64,000 bases of DNA, from NCBI GenBank assembly GCA_964484795.1, contig CAZAFN010000003.1, positions 1 to 64,000 on the forward strand. Direction: 5' to 3'. The position numbers and the translations under genes were made by a program. The number at the start of each line of letters is the position of its first letter. Within the stretch, counting starts at the first letter, position 1. The notes below the pieces were generated by a model. The model was not told the origin of the DNA and searched no databases. It worked only from the letters and a program-made list of their open reading frames with translations. The stretch is from CAZAFN01 sp964484795. Its GTDB lineage: Bacteria > Pseudomonadota > Alphaproteobacteria > Methylaequorales > Methylaequoraceae. Positions 27,452 to 36,871 of the stretch are shown in pieces.

Positions 27452-28618
27452 ATGAGAAAAAAGAAAGTCACAATTTTTGGATCAACAGGTTCAATTGGTT
27501 TATCAACTTTAGATGTAATAAATAATCATCCAGATAAATATGAAATAGTTGGTTTGTGCATTAATTCTAATTTCAAAAGACTTTCTGAACAAGTTTCTAT
27601 GTTTAATCCAAAAGTAGTTTCAATTAATAATCCAGAATCTTATGAAAGTTTTAAAGTATTAAATACTTCAAAAAATTTGAAAATTTTGAATGGAAGCAAT
27701 GACTCTTATGATGAAATTCTTGAATATGATACAGACTTAGTTGTTGCAGCCATTACAGGTTCAGCGGGTTTAATGCCAGTAGTAGCTACAGTTAAGAAAG
27801 GCATTTCAATGGCATTGGCAAACAAGGAAAGTTTGGTGTGTTCTGGTTCATTGATCACCTCAATAGCCAAAAAAAATAGAGCGCTAATTTTGCCTGTTGA
27901 TTCTGAACATAACGCAATGTACCAGGTGTTAGATTTTAAGAACAAATCAAAAGTTTCAAAGTTAATATTAACTGCTTCTGGCGGTCCTTTTTTGAATAAG
28001 AAAATTTCTGAGATGGTTGATATTTCTCCAGAAGAAGCCATTAAACATCCTAACTGGTCAATGGGGAAAAAAATTTCAGTTGATTCTGCTACAATGATGA
28101 ATAAAGGCCTGGAATTGATTGAAGCACACTTTTTGTTTGATATTCCCTATGATAAAATTGAGATTGTCGTTCATCCGGAATCAATTATCCATTCATGTGT
28201 TGAATATTTGGATGGTTCAATTCTTTCACAGATGGGGAACCCTGATATGAGAACACCAATTGCCTTTGCCTTGGCTTTTCCTGATAGAATTAGTACGTCC
28301 GTAGAAAAATTAAAATTAAGTTCACTAAATAAATTAACTTTTTTTGAACCAGATTTTGAAAAATTTCCTTGTTTGGAGTTAGCTTATAACTCATTAAGAA
28401 TTAAAAAAAGTGCACCTACAATTCTTAATGCTTCCAATGAGGTGGCTGTTGATGCTTTTTTAAAGAAAAAAATAAAATTTCTCTCAATTGCTAAAATTGT
28501 TGAAAAAACATTAAATAAAGCTTCAATTTCTGAGATTAATAGTATAAAAGATGTATTGGAAGTAGATGAAGAATCAAGAAGAATATCTAATGATTTGATT
28601 AATTCAGGAATTTTTTAA
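27452..28618 (+). CDS. dxr: 1-deoxy-D-xylulose 5-phosphate reductoisomerase
   Basis: Second enzyme of the MEP isoprenoid pathway, using NADPH. The nucleotide-binding motif GSTGSIGLSTLDVI is at residues 9-22. The metal and substrate segments LPVDSEHNAMYQ, ASGGPF and HPNWSMGKKISVDSATMMNKGLE are complete. Its 388 residues are full length. It has a good Shine-Dalgarno (GAGGAAG, 27438-27444). Its product feeds the pathway completed by ispDF at 53844-55007. Confidence 0.97.
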   Translation: MRKKKVTIFGSTGSIGLSTLDVINNHPDKYEIVGLCINSNFKRLSEQVSMFNPKVVSINNPESYESFKVLNTSKNLKILNGSNDSYDEILEYDTDLVVAAITGSAGLMPVVATVKKGISMALANKESLVCSGSLITSIAKKNRALILPVDSEHNAMYQVLDFKNKSKVSKLILTASGGPFLNKKISEMVDISPEEAIKHPNWSMGKKISVDSATMMNKGLELIEAHFLFDIPYDKIEIVVHPESIIHSCVEYLDGSILSQMGNPDMRTPIAFALAFPDRISTSVEKLKLSSLNKLTFFEPDFEKFPCLELAYNSLRIKKSAPTILNASNEVAVDAFLKKKIKFLSIAKIVEKTLNKASISEINSIKDVLEVDEESRRISNDLINSGIF

Positions 28619-28636
28619 AATTTAAATAATTTAACT

Positions 28637-29671
28637 ATGTTTGATAGTTTTTTAAATATTTTTCTCCCCTTTTTAATAATTTTGACAATTTTAGTGTTTG
28701 TTCACGAATTAGGTCATTACCTAATAGCGAGATTAAATGGAGTTAAGGTAGAGGTTTTTTCCATAGGATTTGGTAAGGAATTATTTGGAATTACTGACAA
28801 ATTAGGTACGAGATGGAAATTTTCATTGGTCCCTCTTGGTGGATATGTAAAAATGCATGGTGATCTTGATGAAGCAAGTACCAAAAAAAATGAAAAAAAC
28901 TGTAATCCAAAATTTGCGTTTCATACTAAAACAATTTCACAGAGATCATGGATACTTTTTGCTGGGCCAGCAGCCAATTTTATATTTTCTTTCATTGTTC
29001 TAGTTTTTATTAATATTTTCTATGGCTATTCTGAAAACAAGCCAATTATTAGTGAATTAGAACAAGGAAAATCAGCTGAAGTTTCTGGATTAAAGGTTGG
29101 AGATATAATTTTAGAGATTAATGGTAAAAAGATTTCTGACTTGATATCTCTCAAAGATATTATTTCAAAAAATAATAATAAAAATGTTTTAGTGACCTAT
29201 AGTAGAAATGATTCAATTAATTCTGTAGATGTTTTGGTTGAAAATAAAAGAATTGGTATTAGGGGAACTATTGAAAAAAGGAAATTAAATTTTTTTAATT
29301 CATGCTTGATATCTAGCAAGCAAATCTATCATTTTGTTAAGATCACATTAATTGGTATTTATGAAATGATTACAGGTTCAAGAGGAGCAGAGGATCTTGG
29401 AGGGCCAATTAAAATTGCCCAACTTGCAGGTGAATTTTGGAGTCAAGGTGTTCAACAAACATTGTGGTTTATGATGATAATCTCATTAAATTTAGGTTTA
29501 ATAAATCTGTTTCCGGTCCCTATGCTTGATGGTGGGCATTTAATGCTTAATTTTATTGAATTTTTAAAAGGAGAGCCTTTAAACACAAAGGTTTTAGAAG
29601 TTATTCATACAATTGGGTTTGTAATACTTATATCTCTAATTTTATTTACATTTTACAATGATTTACAATGA
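28637..29671 (+). CDS. rseP: Site-2 protease RseP family zinc metalloprotease
   Basis: An intramembrane protease that cuts anti-sigma factors and clears signal-peptide remnants. The zinc motif HELGHYLIAR is in the first helix. A single PDZ-like domain spans about residues 130-200, and the third metal-ligand motif is LFPVPMLDGGHLM near the C terminus. At 344 residues it has one PDZ domain fewer than the E. coli enzyme. Its stop overlaps the bamA ATG by four bases (ATGA). The order dxr-rseP-bamA is conserved across proteobacteria. Confidence 0.95.
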   Translation: MFDSFLNIFLPFLIILTILVFVHELGHYLIARLNGVKVEVFSIGFGKELFGITDKLGTRWKFSLVPLGGYVKMHGDLDEASTKKNEKNCNPKFAFHTKTISQRSWILFAGPAANFIFSFIVLVFINIFYGYSENKPIISELEQGKSAEVSGLKVGDIILEINGKKISDLISLKDIISKNNNKNVLVTYSRNDSINSVDVLVENKRIGIRGTIEKRKLNFFNSCLISSKQIYHFVKITLIGIYEMITGSRGAEDLGGPIKIAQLAGEFWSQGVQQTLWFMMIISLNLGLINLFPVPMLDGGHLMLNFIEFLKGEPLNTKVLEVIHTIGFVILISLILFTFYNDLQ

Positions 29672-32052
29672 TACGATACCGCGAGACACTTTCAATGATT
29701 AGAAATAAAATCATTTTTTTTTTAAGTTTCCTTTTTGTATTATCGTTTTCTTTTATTTTAATTGCAGGTGATTTTCAGCCTGGAACACCGTCTTCAAGTT
29801 ATAATTTTAATTATAATTCAAGAACCAATGAGCCAATTAAAAAAATTCCCCAAGAAAATTATGCTCAAAATTCAGAAGTAGTTAAAATTTTAGTGCAAGG
29901 AAATAGTAGACTTGAATCTTCTGTAATAATTAGAGACTCAAAAATAGAATCACTAGCAACAGATGAAAAAAGCCTAAGTGTTGCAATTAAAAATTTATAT
30001 AAAACTGGTTACTATGAAAATGTTCAAATTTATAAAACAAACAATGTCGTTTATATTAATGTCAAAGAAAATCCCATAATTGATTTAATATCCATTGAAG
30101 GTAACAGTGAAATTAAGGATGAAATAATATTACAGGAAATTGAATCCAAAACTAGAAGTGTTTTTTCAACTGACAAAATTAAATCTGATGTAAAAAAAAT
30201 TCAGACTTTATATAAAAGGCAAGGTTTTTTTTCCACTTTTATTGAACCAAAATTTATTAAACTTTCTTCTAATAGAGTGAATTTAGTTTTTGAAGTATTG
30301 GAAGGTAAAGAAGCTAGAATTAAGAAAATAAACTTTCTGAACAATAAAGTTTTTTCTGATTCAACACTTAATGATGTAATTTCATCGACAGAATATAGAT
30401 GGTATCAATTTTGGGGAACTAATGACAAATTCGATAAAGATAGGATAAATTTTGATAAAGATTTGCTTAAAAAATATTATTTTGATAACGGATATATTGA
30501 TTTCCAAATTTCATCAGTAAATTCAAGTTTGATTGACAATAGAAAAAATTTTGTCGTAAATTTTACTGTTTATGAAGGAAAAAGGTATAGCGTTTCAAAT
30601 ATAGACTTTAAATCATCAATTAGGAATTTAAATAGAATTGATTTAAAAGATCTTCTGGAGCTACATAGTGGTGATTGGTTTAGTTCTGAAGAAATAGATA
30701 AAAGTATAAAAAATATTAATGACAAGACATCAGAACTTGGTTTTGCTTTCGTTGATGTTATTCCAAGGGTAAAAAAAATTGGAGAAGATAAAGTTGATGT
30801 TCTGTTTGATATTGTGCAAGGACCAAAAATCTACATAGATAGAATTCAAATTTCTGGAAATTTAAAAACTGAGGATGAAGTTGTAAGAAGAGAATTAGAG
30901 TTGGTTGAAGGTGATTCATTTAATTCTTTAAAAATTAGACAAAGTGAAAAGAACCTTAGATCAATTGGCTTATTTGATAATGTTGATATTAAATACGAAG
31001 AATTAGGTGGAACAAATAAATCTAATCTGGATGTTGAAGTTACTGAAAGATCAACAGGTGAATTTTCTGTTGGAGGTGGTTATTCTTCACTTGATGGTGC
31101 AATGGCCAATATTGCAATTAAAGAATCTAATTTATTTGGTCAAGCTAAGGAACTTTCTTTAGACTTAGGTATTTCAACAAGAAGATCAAGTATAGATCTA
31201 AAATATACAGATCCTCATTTTATGGATAGAGATATAGCAGCTGGGATTGATATTTTTAACGTAAGAAGAAATAACAAAAGCTATAGCGGTTATAAACACA
31301 ATATTTTAGGCTTCAAATTACGTTCTGGATATGAAATTATTGATGATTTAAGACATTTTAGTAGTTATAGCCTCAAGCGTGATAAAATACATGATATTGA
31401 TAATGCTACATCTATTTACATTCAAGAGCAGGAGGGGAAAAGAACAACTTCAATTATTGGACAGGCAATACAATATGATAAATTAAATGATAGAATTAAT
31501 CCTACGGATGGTTATAGAATTAGATTCGATTTTGATTTTTATGGATTAGTTGGTGATGCAGAACATATTAATGCAGAATTGAAACTTTCAAATTTTTATA
31601 GAATAGACGATCAATTAATTTTAGCTAACTTTATAGAAGGTGGTTTTATTGCTTCTATAAAAGATGTTAAAATAAATGATAGATTTTTTTTAGATGGCGA
31701 CAGAATGAGAGGTTTTAAGAATTTAGGCATTGGACCAAGGGATTCATCAACATCTGATGCGTTGGGTGGAGAAATCTATTATATTAGTAGAAATGAGTTA
31801 AATTTTCCATTAGGTTTGCCTGATGAATTAGGTGTTATGGGACTTATTTTTGCTGACATAGGTACTTTATATAATACTGCCTCATCTGGATCAAACATCA
31901 ATGATGAATCTACAATAAGATCATCTGCAGGTTTTGGTATTACTTGGTTATCACCATTTGGCCCTGTAAAGTTTTATTTTTCAAAAGCTTTATTAAAAGA
32001 AAATTATGATAAAAAAGAGATTTTTAGATTTAGTTTTGGTACAACATATTAA
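29668..32052 (+). CDS. bamA: Outer membrane protein assembly factor BamA
   Basis: The Omp85 core of the beta-barrel assembly machine. A hydrophobic signal peptide (about residues 10-32) is followed by five POTRA-like repeats to about residue 440 and a C-terminal 16-strand barrel. The conserved barrel-lid motif appears as RMRGFKNLGIGPRD. The last residue is aromatic (Tyr), as expected for barrel recognition. At 794 residues it is a normal length. ATG 29668 overlaps the rseP stop. ATG 29695, directly before the signal sequence, is an equally good start and would remove nine residues. Confidence 0.95.
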   Translation: MIRYRETLSMIRNKIIFFLSFLFVLSFSFILIAGDFQPGTPSSSYNFNYNSRTNEPIKKIPQENYAQNSEVVKILVQGNSRLESSVIIRDSKIESLATDEKSLSVAIKNLYKTGYYENVQIYKTNNVVYINVKENPIIDLISIEGNSEIKDEIILQEIESKTRSVFSTDKIKSDVKKIQTLYKRQGFFSTFIEPKFIKLSSNRVNLVFEVLEGKEARIKKINFLNNKVFSDSTLNDVISSTEYRWYQFWGTNDKFDKDRINFDKDLLKKYYFDNGYIDFQISSVNSSLIDNRKNFVVNFTVYEGKRYSVSNIDFKSSIRNLNRIDLKDLLELHSGDWFSSEEIDKSIKNINDKTSELGFAFVDVIPRVKKIGEDKVDVLFDIVQGPKIYIDRIQISGNLKTEDEVVRRELELVEGDSFNSLKIRQSEKNLRSIGLFDNVDIKYEELGGTNKSNLDVEVTERSTGEFSVGGGYSSLDGAMANIAIKESNLFGQAKELSLDLGISTRRSSIDLKYTDPHFMDRDIAAGIDIFNVRRNNKSYSGYKHNILGFKLRSGYEIIDDLRHFSSYSLKRDKIHDIDNATSIYIQEQEGKRTTSIIGQAIQYDKLNDRINPTDGYRIRFDFDFYGLVGDAEHINAELKLSNFYRIDDQLILANFIEGGFIASIKDVKINDRFFLDGDRMRGFKNLGIGPRDSSTSDALGGEIYYISRNELNFPLGLPDELGVMGLIFADIGTLYNTASSGSNINDESTIRSSAGFGITWLSPFGPVKFYFSKALLKENYDKKEIFRFSFGTTY

Positions 32053-32073
32053 ACTTAAACATTTAGGAGAGTT

Positions 32074-32652
32074 ATGAACCACAAATTTTTATTATTTTCT
32101 GTTCTTATTTTTTTAACTTCAATTTCTTTTGTTACTTATGCACAAGAAAAAAATTTAGATTTAAAAAAACCCAGTTCAACCAAAGAGTTTGAAGCTAGAA
32201 TTGGTGTTGTAGATATGAAACAAATATTAAATCAGTCCAAGGCTTATCAGAGTTTAGTTGAACAGTTTGAAGAGACTCGAAGAAAACATAGAAATGCAAT
32301 GACCAAACAGGAAGATCTCATAAGAGATGAAGAAAGTAATCTAGTAAAGAAAAAAAATGTACTTTCTAGTGAAGTTTATGCAGAAAAGGTTAAAGCTCTA
32401 AATCAAAAAATTAACAATCTTAAACAAAAACAAATAGCTGAGGCAAAAAAATTTGAAGTATCATTTGAAAAATCAACAAATAAAATTCAAGGAGCACTTG
32501 TTGATGTTTTGTCAATCTTAGCAAATACTTCTGAATTGAATTTAGTGCTTGCAAAAAGTCAGGTAATTTTAGTTGGTAAAGAGATTGATATAACAGATAA
32601 AGCTGTAGCGGAGTTAAACAAAGTTTTACCAAAAATTTCCTTAAAAGAATAA
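32074..32652 (+). CDS. skp: OmpH/Skp family periplasmic chaperone
   Basis: Holds unfolded outer-membrane proteins on their way to BamA. A signal peptide covers about residues 1-23 (to VTYA). The mature part starts with IGVVDMKQIL, followed by a long charged coiled-coil region, as in the trimeric jellyfish-like Skp fold. Its 192 residues are a normal length. TAGGAGAG upstream is a strong ribosome-binding site. It lies between bamA and lpxD, the universal position. Confidence 0.92.
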   Translation: MNHKFLLFSVLIFLTSISFVTYAQEKNLDLKKPSSTKEFEARIGVVDMKQILNQSKAYQSLVEQFEETRRKHRNAMTKQEDLIRDEESNLVKKKNVLSSEVYAEKVKALNQKINNLKQKQIAEAKKFEVSFEKSTNKIQGALVDVLSILANTSELNLVLAKSQVILVGKEIDITDKAVAELNKVLPKISLKE

Positions 32653-32670
32653 AAATTTTGGAATGTCAAA

Positions 32671-33675
32671 TTGATTGATAAAGATTTTTACAAGAATTCT
32701 GGTCCATTTACACTTCTTGAGTTGTCTAGATTTCTTAAATGTGATTGTGTAGGTGATAAAAAAAAAAAAATTTTTGATATATCTACTCTAGATCTTGCTA
32801 AAGAGGATGAATTAAGTTTTTTTAGTAATAGTAAATATAAAGGATCTCTTGAAAGAACAAAAGCCGGAGCTCTTATAATTAATTCAAAGTTTGCAAAAGG
32901 GCGTGAAAACTGCCTTATAACTGATAATCCTCATTATGCTATGGCTAAAGTTGCTTCTTTAATGTACCCTAATTCTGATTATCCTAATTTTTGCTTTGGC
33001 AAAAATGATTTAAAGAAAAATATGGATAAATCAATAAAGGTTTCACCTAATTCTTTTATTCATCATTCATCAAATATTGGAAATAAATGCAATATTGGTT
33101 CTAATGTTGTTATTGGTCCTGGAGTTAAAATAGGAAAAAATTGTATTATTGGAGATAACGTTTCTATATATTTTTCCAAAATTTCTGATAATGTTAAGAT
33201 TTACCAAGGAGTACGAATAGGTGGTGAAGGTTTTGGTTTTACAATACAAAAAAAATCTTTTAAGAAAATTCCACAACTTGGCAGAGTTATAATTAAGGAA
33301 TCTGTTGAAATAGGGTGTAACACGACTATTGATAGAGGTTCAATTGGTGATACTATAATTGGAGAGGAATCAATGATTGATAATATGGTGCATATAGGTC
33401 ACAATGTTATTATAGGAAATAGATGTATAATTGCTGCAATGACAGGTATTTCTGGAAGTTCCAAGATTGGTGATAATGTAATGATAGGTGGTCAAGTGGG
33501 AATAAGTGGACATATTACTGTTGGTAGAAATGTCAAAATTGCTGCCAAAAGTGGTGTTATGAAGGATATTCCTGACAATTCTTCTGTAGGAGGGTTTCCT
33601 GCTGAAAATATTCTTGACTGGCATAGAAGTACAATTTTAATAAAAAAAAAATTAAAAAATGAAAAAAAAAACTGA
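32671..33675 (+). CDS. lpxD: UDP-3-O-acylglucosamine N-acyltransferase (TTG start)
   Basis: Third acyl-transfer enzyme of lipid A synthesis. An N-terminal uridine-binding domain of about 100 residues precedes hexapeptide repeats forming a left-handed beta helix. The catalytic His is in MVHIGHNVIIG. The frame starts at TTG 32671; nearby ATG and TTG codons are in other frames. A 13-A run at 32758-32770 is in frame. The 334 residues are full length. It overlaps fabZ by 17 bases. Confidence 0.94.
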   Translation: MIDKDFYKNSGPFTLLELSRFLKCDCVGDKKKKIFDISTLDLAKEDELSFFSNSKYKGSLERTKAGALIINSKFAKGRENCLITDNPHYAMAKVASLMYPNSDYPNFCFGKNDLKKNMDKSIKVSPNSFIHHSSNIGNKCNIGSNVVIGPGVKIGKNCIIGDNVSIYFSKISDNVKIYQGVRIGGEGFGFTIQKKSFKKIPQLGRVIIKESVEIGCNTTIDRGSIGDTIIGEESMIDNMVHIGHNVIIGNRCIIAAMTGISGSSKIGDNVMIGGQVGISGHITVGRNVKIAAKSGVMKDIPDNSSVGGFPAENILDWHRSTILIKKKLKNEKKN

Positions 33676-34108
33676 GTTGGATATAGAACAAATTAAAAAG
33701 TTAATTCCTCATAGGTATCCTTTTTTGTTAATTGACAAATTAATTGAGATTGTCCCATTTGAGAGTGCTACTGGGATAAAAAATGTTACATTCAATGAAA
33801 ATTATTTTCAAGGACACTTTGAATATAGATCTGTAATGCCAGGTGCATTAATAATTGAATCAATGGCTCAATCTGCAGGAACCCTTGTAATGTTTAGTCT
33901 TAAAAAAAATAATAAGAATATGTCTGTTTATCTGTTAACAGTTGATAAAGCTAGGTTTAGAAAACCAGTTTGCCCTGGAGATACATTGATTAACAAGGTT
34001 GAAAAAAAAAGAAATGTTAAAAATATCTGGAAATTTATTTGTCGTTCTTATGTTAATGAAGTATTAGTTGCCCAGTCTGAAATTTCCGCAATTCTTAATA
34101 ATGATTAA
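33659..34108 (+). CDS. fabZ: 3-hydroxyacyl-[acyl-carrier-protein] dehydratase FabZ
   Basis: Dehydrates 3-hydroxyacyl-ACP in fatty acid elongation, competing with LpxA and LpxD for substrate. A hot-dog fold is indicated by IPHRYPFLLIDKLIE, the catalytic His in FQGHFEYRSVMPG and Glu in ALIIESMAQSAG. Its 149 residues are full length. Its start lies within the end of lpxD. The next gene, lpxA, starts after a 64-base gap. Confidence 0.96.
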   Translation: MKKKTELDIEQIKKLIPHRYPFLLIDKLIEIVPFESATGIKNVTFNENYFQGHFEYRSVMPGALIIESMAQSAGTLVMFSLKKNNKNMSVYLLTVDKARFRKPVCPGDTLINKVEKKRNVKNIWKFICRSYVNEVLVAQSEISAILNND

Positions 34109-34120
34109 ATTTGTAACATT

Positions 34121-34161
34121 TTGAAATTTTTTTTTATTTGTCTATTACCTTTAGATATTAT
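34121..34161 (+). promoter_or_regulatory. Weak promoter candidate before lpxA
   Basis: The 64-base gap between fabZ and lpxA is the second longest here. It contains TTGAAA (34121-34126) with TATTAC 16 bases on (34143-34148), and a better -10-like TATTAT (34156-34161) that lacks a good -35. It is AT-rich and of low complexity, so this is only a suggestion. No hairpin terminator is visible. Confidence 0.25.
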
Positions 34162-34172
34162 ACATAATTCAT

Positions 34173-34952
34173 ATGATACACCGAAGTGCTGTTATTGAAA
34201 CTGGAGCTGTAATTGGTGACAATGTTAGGATTGGTCCATTCTGTTTTATAGGTAAAAAAGCTAAAATTGCTAACAACTGTATTTTTCATAGTAATGTTGT
34301 GATTGATGGTGATGCGGAAATTGGTAATAACACCGAACTTTCTCCTTTTTCCTCTATTGGTACAATTCCACAGGATTTAAAATACGCAGGTGAAAAAACT
34401 AAGGTTGTCATTGGAGACAATTGTAAGATAAGAGAATATGTCACAGTTAATATTGGAACGAATGGTGGTGGTCGAATAACTCGAGTAGGGAACAATTGTT
34501 TATTGATGGTGGGGACTCATATTGCTCATGATTGTAATATTGGCAATGATGTTATCTTTGCTAATCACGCAACTCTTGCTGGTCATGTCACAATTGAAGA
34601 TAAGGCTGTAATTGGTGCGTTGAGCGCAATTCATCAATTTACTCGGATAGGAGAGGGATCAATGATAGGAGGAATGTCTGGCGTAACTAACGATGTAATT
34701 CCTTTTGGGACGGTTGTAGGAAATAGAGCTAAATTATCTGGATTAAATATTGTTGGATTGAGAAGAAGAGAAATTAAAAAAAAAGAGATCAACGAATTAA
34801 GAAAAGTATTTAAATATATTTTTTTTGATAAGAAAAATACATTTAAATTGAGAGTAGAAAAAATAATTGCTGAAAATTATAAATCATACACTGTAAAAAA
34901 ATTAATAGATTTTCTTTTGGATGATTCTGAAAGATCCTTTTGTTTGCCGTAA
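34173..34952 (+). CDS. lpxA: UDP-N-acetylglucosamine acyltransferase
   Basis: First enzyme of lipid A synthesis. It is a left-handed beta-helix protein with hexapeptide repeats throughout the first 190 residues. The catalytic His lies in GTHIAHDCNIGN. The C-terminal helical domain begins around GLRRREI. It has 259 residues, a normal length. Eight bases separate it from lpxI. Confidence 0.96.
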   Translation: MIHRSAVIETGAVIGDNVRIGPFCFIGKKAKIANNCIFHSNVVIDGDAEIGNNTELSPFSSIGTIPQDLKYAGEKTKVVIGDNCKIREYVTVNIGTNGGGRITRVGNNCLLMVGTHIAHDCNIGNDVIFANHATLAGHVTIEDKAVIGALSAIHQFTRIGEGSMIGGMSGVTNDVIPFGTVVGNRAKLSGLNIVGLRRREIKKKEINELRKVFKYIFFDKKNTFKLRVEKIIAENYKSYTVKKLIDFLLDDSERSFCLP

Positions 34953-34960
34953 AAAGGTAT

Positions 34961-35773
34961 ATGGGAAAAGTAATTATTTTAGCGGGCCAAGGTGAACTAC
35001 CATCAATAATAATTAAAAATTTATTAAAAAAAAAAATTGATTTTTACACCTTGATATTCACGAAAAAAAAAATTCCAAGTCTGATACTAAAATATAAATT
35101 TAAGGCTATCAATTTTGGAAAAGTTGTAACAGAATTAAAAAAATTAAGATCATTAGGGTTTAAAGATATTTTGATGGCGGGATCTCTTAATAGACCAAAT
35201 TTAAGTGAAATAAAACCAGATATTAACAGTATAAAATTAATACCTCCTTTTGCTAAAAGATTGCTTCAGGGTGGAGATAATAATTTGCTTTCATTTGCAA
35301 TAAAAGAAATAGAAAAAATGGGATTTAGAATTATTACTCTTAAAACTTTATTACCAGAGTGTTTTCTAGGATTTGGCAATCACACAAATAATAAAATTTC
35401 TAAAACTTCATATGAAGATATTAAAAAGGGGAAATTGATTTTAGATAATAATTCTAAATTTGATATTGGACAATCTATTGTGCTCCAACAAGGTAATATT
35501 ATTGGTATTGAAGCTATTCAGGGTACAGATAACTTGATAAAATATTCTAGTAAATTTTTTAAAAATGGTATTAAACCTACACTAATAAAATTAGTTAAAA
35601 TTAAGCAAGATTTGAGGGTCGATTTACCTACAATTGGAATGACTACAGTTAAAAATTGTAAAAATCATTTTTTTGGTGGGATTGCTTTTTCTGCTAATAA
35701 TACCGTCTTCATAAATAGTGAGAAGATCGTTAAATACTGTGATTCTAATAAGTTGTTTTTATTAGGAATTTAA
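34961..35773 (+). CDS. lpxI: UDP-2,3-diacylglucosamine pyrophosphatase LpxI
   Basis: Hydrolyses UDP-diacylglucosamine to lipid X, replacing LpxH in alphaproteobacteria. The N terminus KVIILAGQGELPSIII, LMAGSLNRPN and the C-terminal active-site region LRVDLPTIGMTTVKN fit the family. I start it at ATG 34961 after AAAGG; TTG 34940 would overlap lpxA. This gives 270 residues. The stop abuts the ATG of lpxB, which uses its product. Confidence 0.92.
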   Translation: MGKVIILAGQGELPSIIIKNLLKKKIDFYTLIFTKKKIPSLILKYKFKAINFGKVVTELKKLRSLGFKDILMAGSLNRPNLSEIKPDINSIKLIPPFAKRLLQGGDNNLLSFAIKEIEKMGFRIITLKTLLPECFLGFGNHTNNKISKTSYEDIKKGKLILDNNSKFDIGQSIVLQQGNIIGIEAIQGTDNLIKYSSKFFKNGIKPTLIKLVKIKQDLRVDLPTIGMTTVKNCKNHFFGGIAFSANNTVFINSEKIVKYCDSNKLFLLGI

Positions 35774-36871
35774 ATGAAAATTGTAATAATAACGACGGAG
35801 CCATCAGGTGATTTCTTGGGACATCATATTATTAAGTCTCTAAAAAAAAGATCGAAAAAACACAAGATATCTGGGGTTGGAGGAGAGTTGATGGAATCTA
35901 TCGGGTTTAAATCATGGGTTCCAATTAAGAAATTCAATACAATTGGTTTATTTGAAGTATTAATAAGAATTTTAAAATATTTAGAAATATTTAGATTTGT
36001 TGAAAAAAAAATTAGAAAATTTAATCCTGATTTAATTATTACAATTGATTCACCTAGTTTTAGTTATAGATTAGCTAAACGATTGCAAGATTTGAGAAGA
36101 TTAAGGAAAATTAAATTTGTACATTATGTGGCTCCAACTGTATGGGCTTGGAAATCCTATAGAGCTAAAATTTTTGCAAAATTTTATGATTTTATGTTTA
36201 CAATATTTTGTTTTGAATCTAAATATTTTTTAAAATACGGGCTAAAAACAAAATATATTGGGCATCAAATTTTTTTTGAAAAAACTAAGAAGAATAAGAA
36301 AAAAAAGCAAATCTGTTTTTTACCTGGTTCTAGATCTGTGGAGATTAAAAACAATCTTAATTCAATGAGAAACATAATTATTAATTCAAGAAAAGAATTT
36401 CACGATTTCAAATTTTACATTCTTACATTTGATAACCATATAAAACTAATTGAAAAAATGTTAAATGGCTTAAATGTAGAAATTATTTCAGATTATAATA
36501 AAAAGCAAACAGTTATGGCTGAATCATATTTAGCTATCGCTGCTTCAGGGAGTGTTACACTTGAATTATCAAAATATCATACTCCAATGATTGTTGTATA
36601 TAATACGTATTTTTTAACCAGAATAATTCTTAAAATGCTTGTAAGAGTTAAATATGCATCAATAATTAATATTACTTTTAATAAAGAAGTAGTGCCTGAA
36701 TATATTTTTGAAAAATTTAAATGTGAAAATGTCTTAAAGAAAATGAGAATTTTAATTAAGGATAAAAGCGAAAGACAAAAACAAATTATGTTTTTGAAAA
36801 AGTTTTCTATGAAAATGACTCTAAAAGGAAAAAATCCTGCTGATTTACTGATAGATGAAGTGATAAATTAA
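35774..36871 (+). CDS. lpxB: Lipid-A-disaccharide synthase
   Basis: Joins lipid X and UDP-diacylglucosamine to form the lipid A disaccharide. The GT-B fold segments are TTEPSGDFLGHHIIKSL at the N terminus, HYVAPTVWAWK, FLPGSRSVEIKNNL and AIAASGSVTLELSKYHTPMIVVY. At 365 residues it is slightly short but complete. Its last four bases overlap the end of the opposite-strand gltA, leaving no room for a terminator between the two operons. Confidence 0.95.
   Translation: MKIVIITTEPSGDFLGHHIIKSLKKRSKKHKISGVGGELMESIGFKSWVPIKKFNTIGLFEVLIRILKYLEIFRFVEKKIRKFNPDLIITIDSPSFSYRLAKRLQDLRRLRKIKFVHYVAPTVWAWKSYRAKIFAKFYDFMFTIFCFESKYFLKYGLKTKYIGHQIFFEKTKKNKKKKQICFLPGSRSVEIKNNLNSMRNIIINSRKEFHDFKFYILTFDNHIKLIEKMLNGLNVEIISDYNKKQTVMAESYLAIAASGSVTLELSKYHTPMIVVYNTYFLTRIILKMLVRVKYASIINITFNKEVVPEYIFEKFKCENVLKKMRILIKDKSERQKQIMFLKKFSMKMTLKGKNPADLLIDEVIN

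Noticed and set aside
34121..34140. Terminator after fabZ from the long T run
   Set aside because: No GC-containing stem precedes the T run; in this base composition T runs are common.
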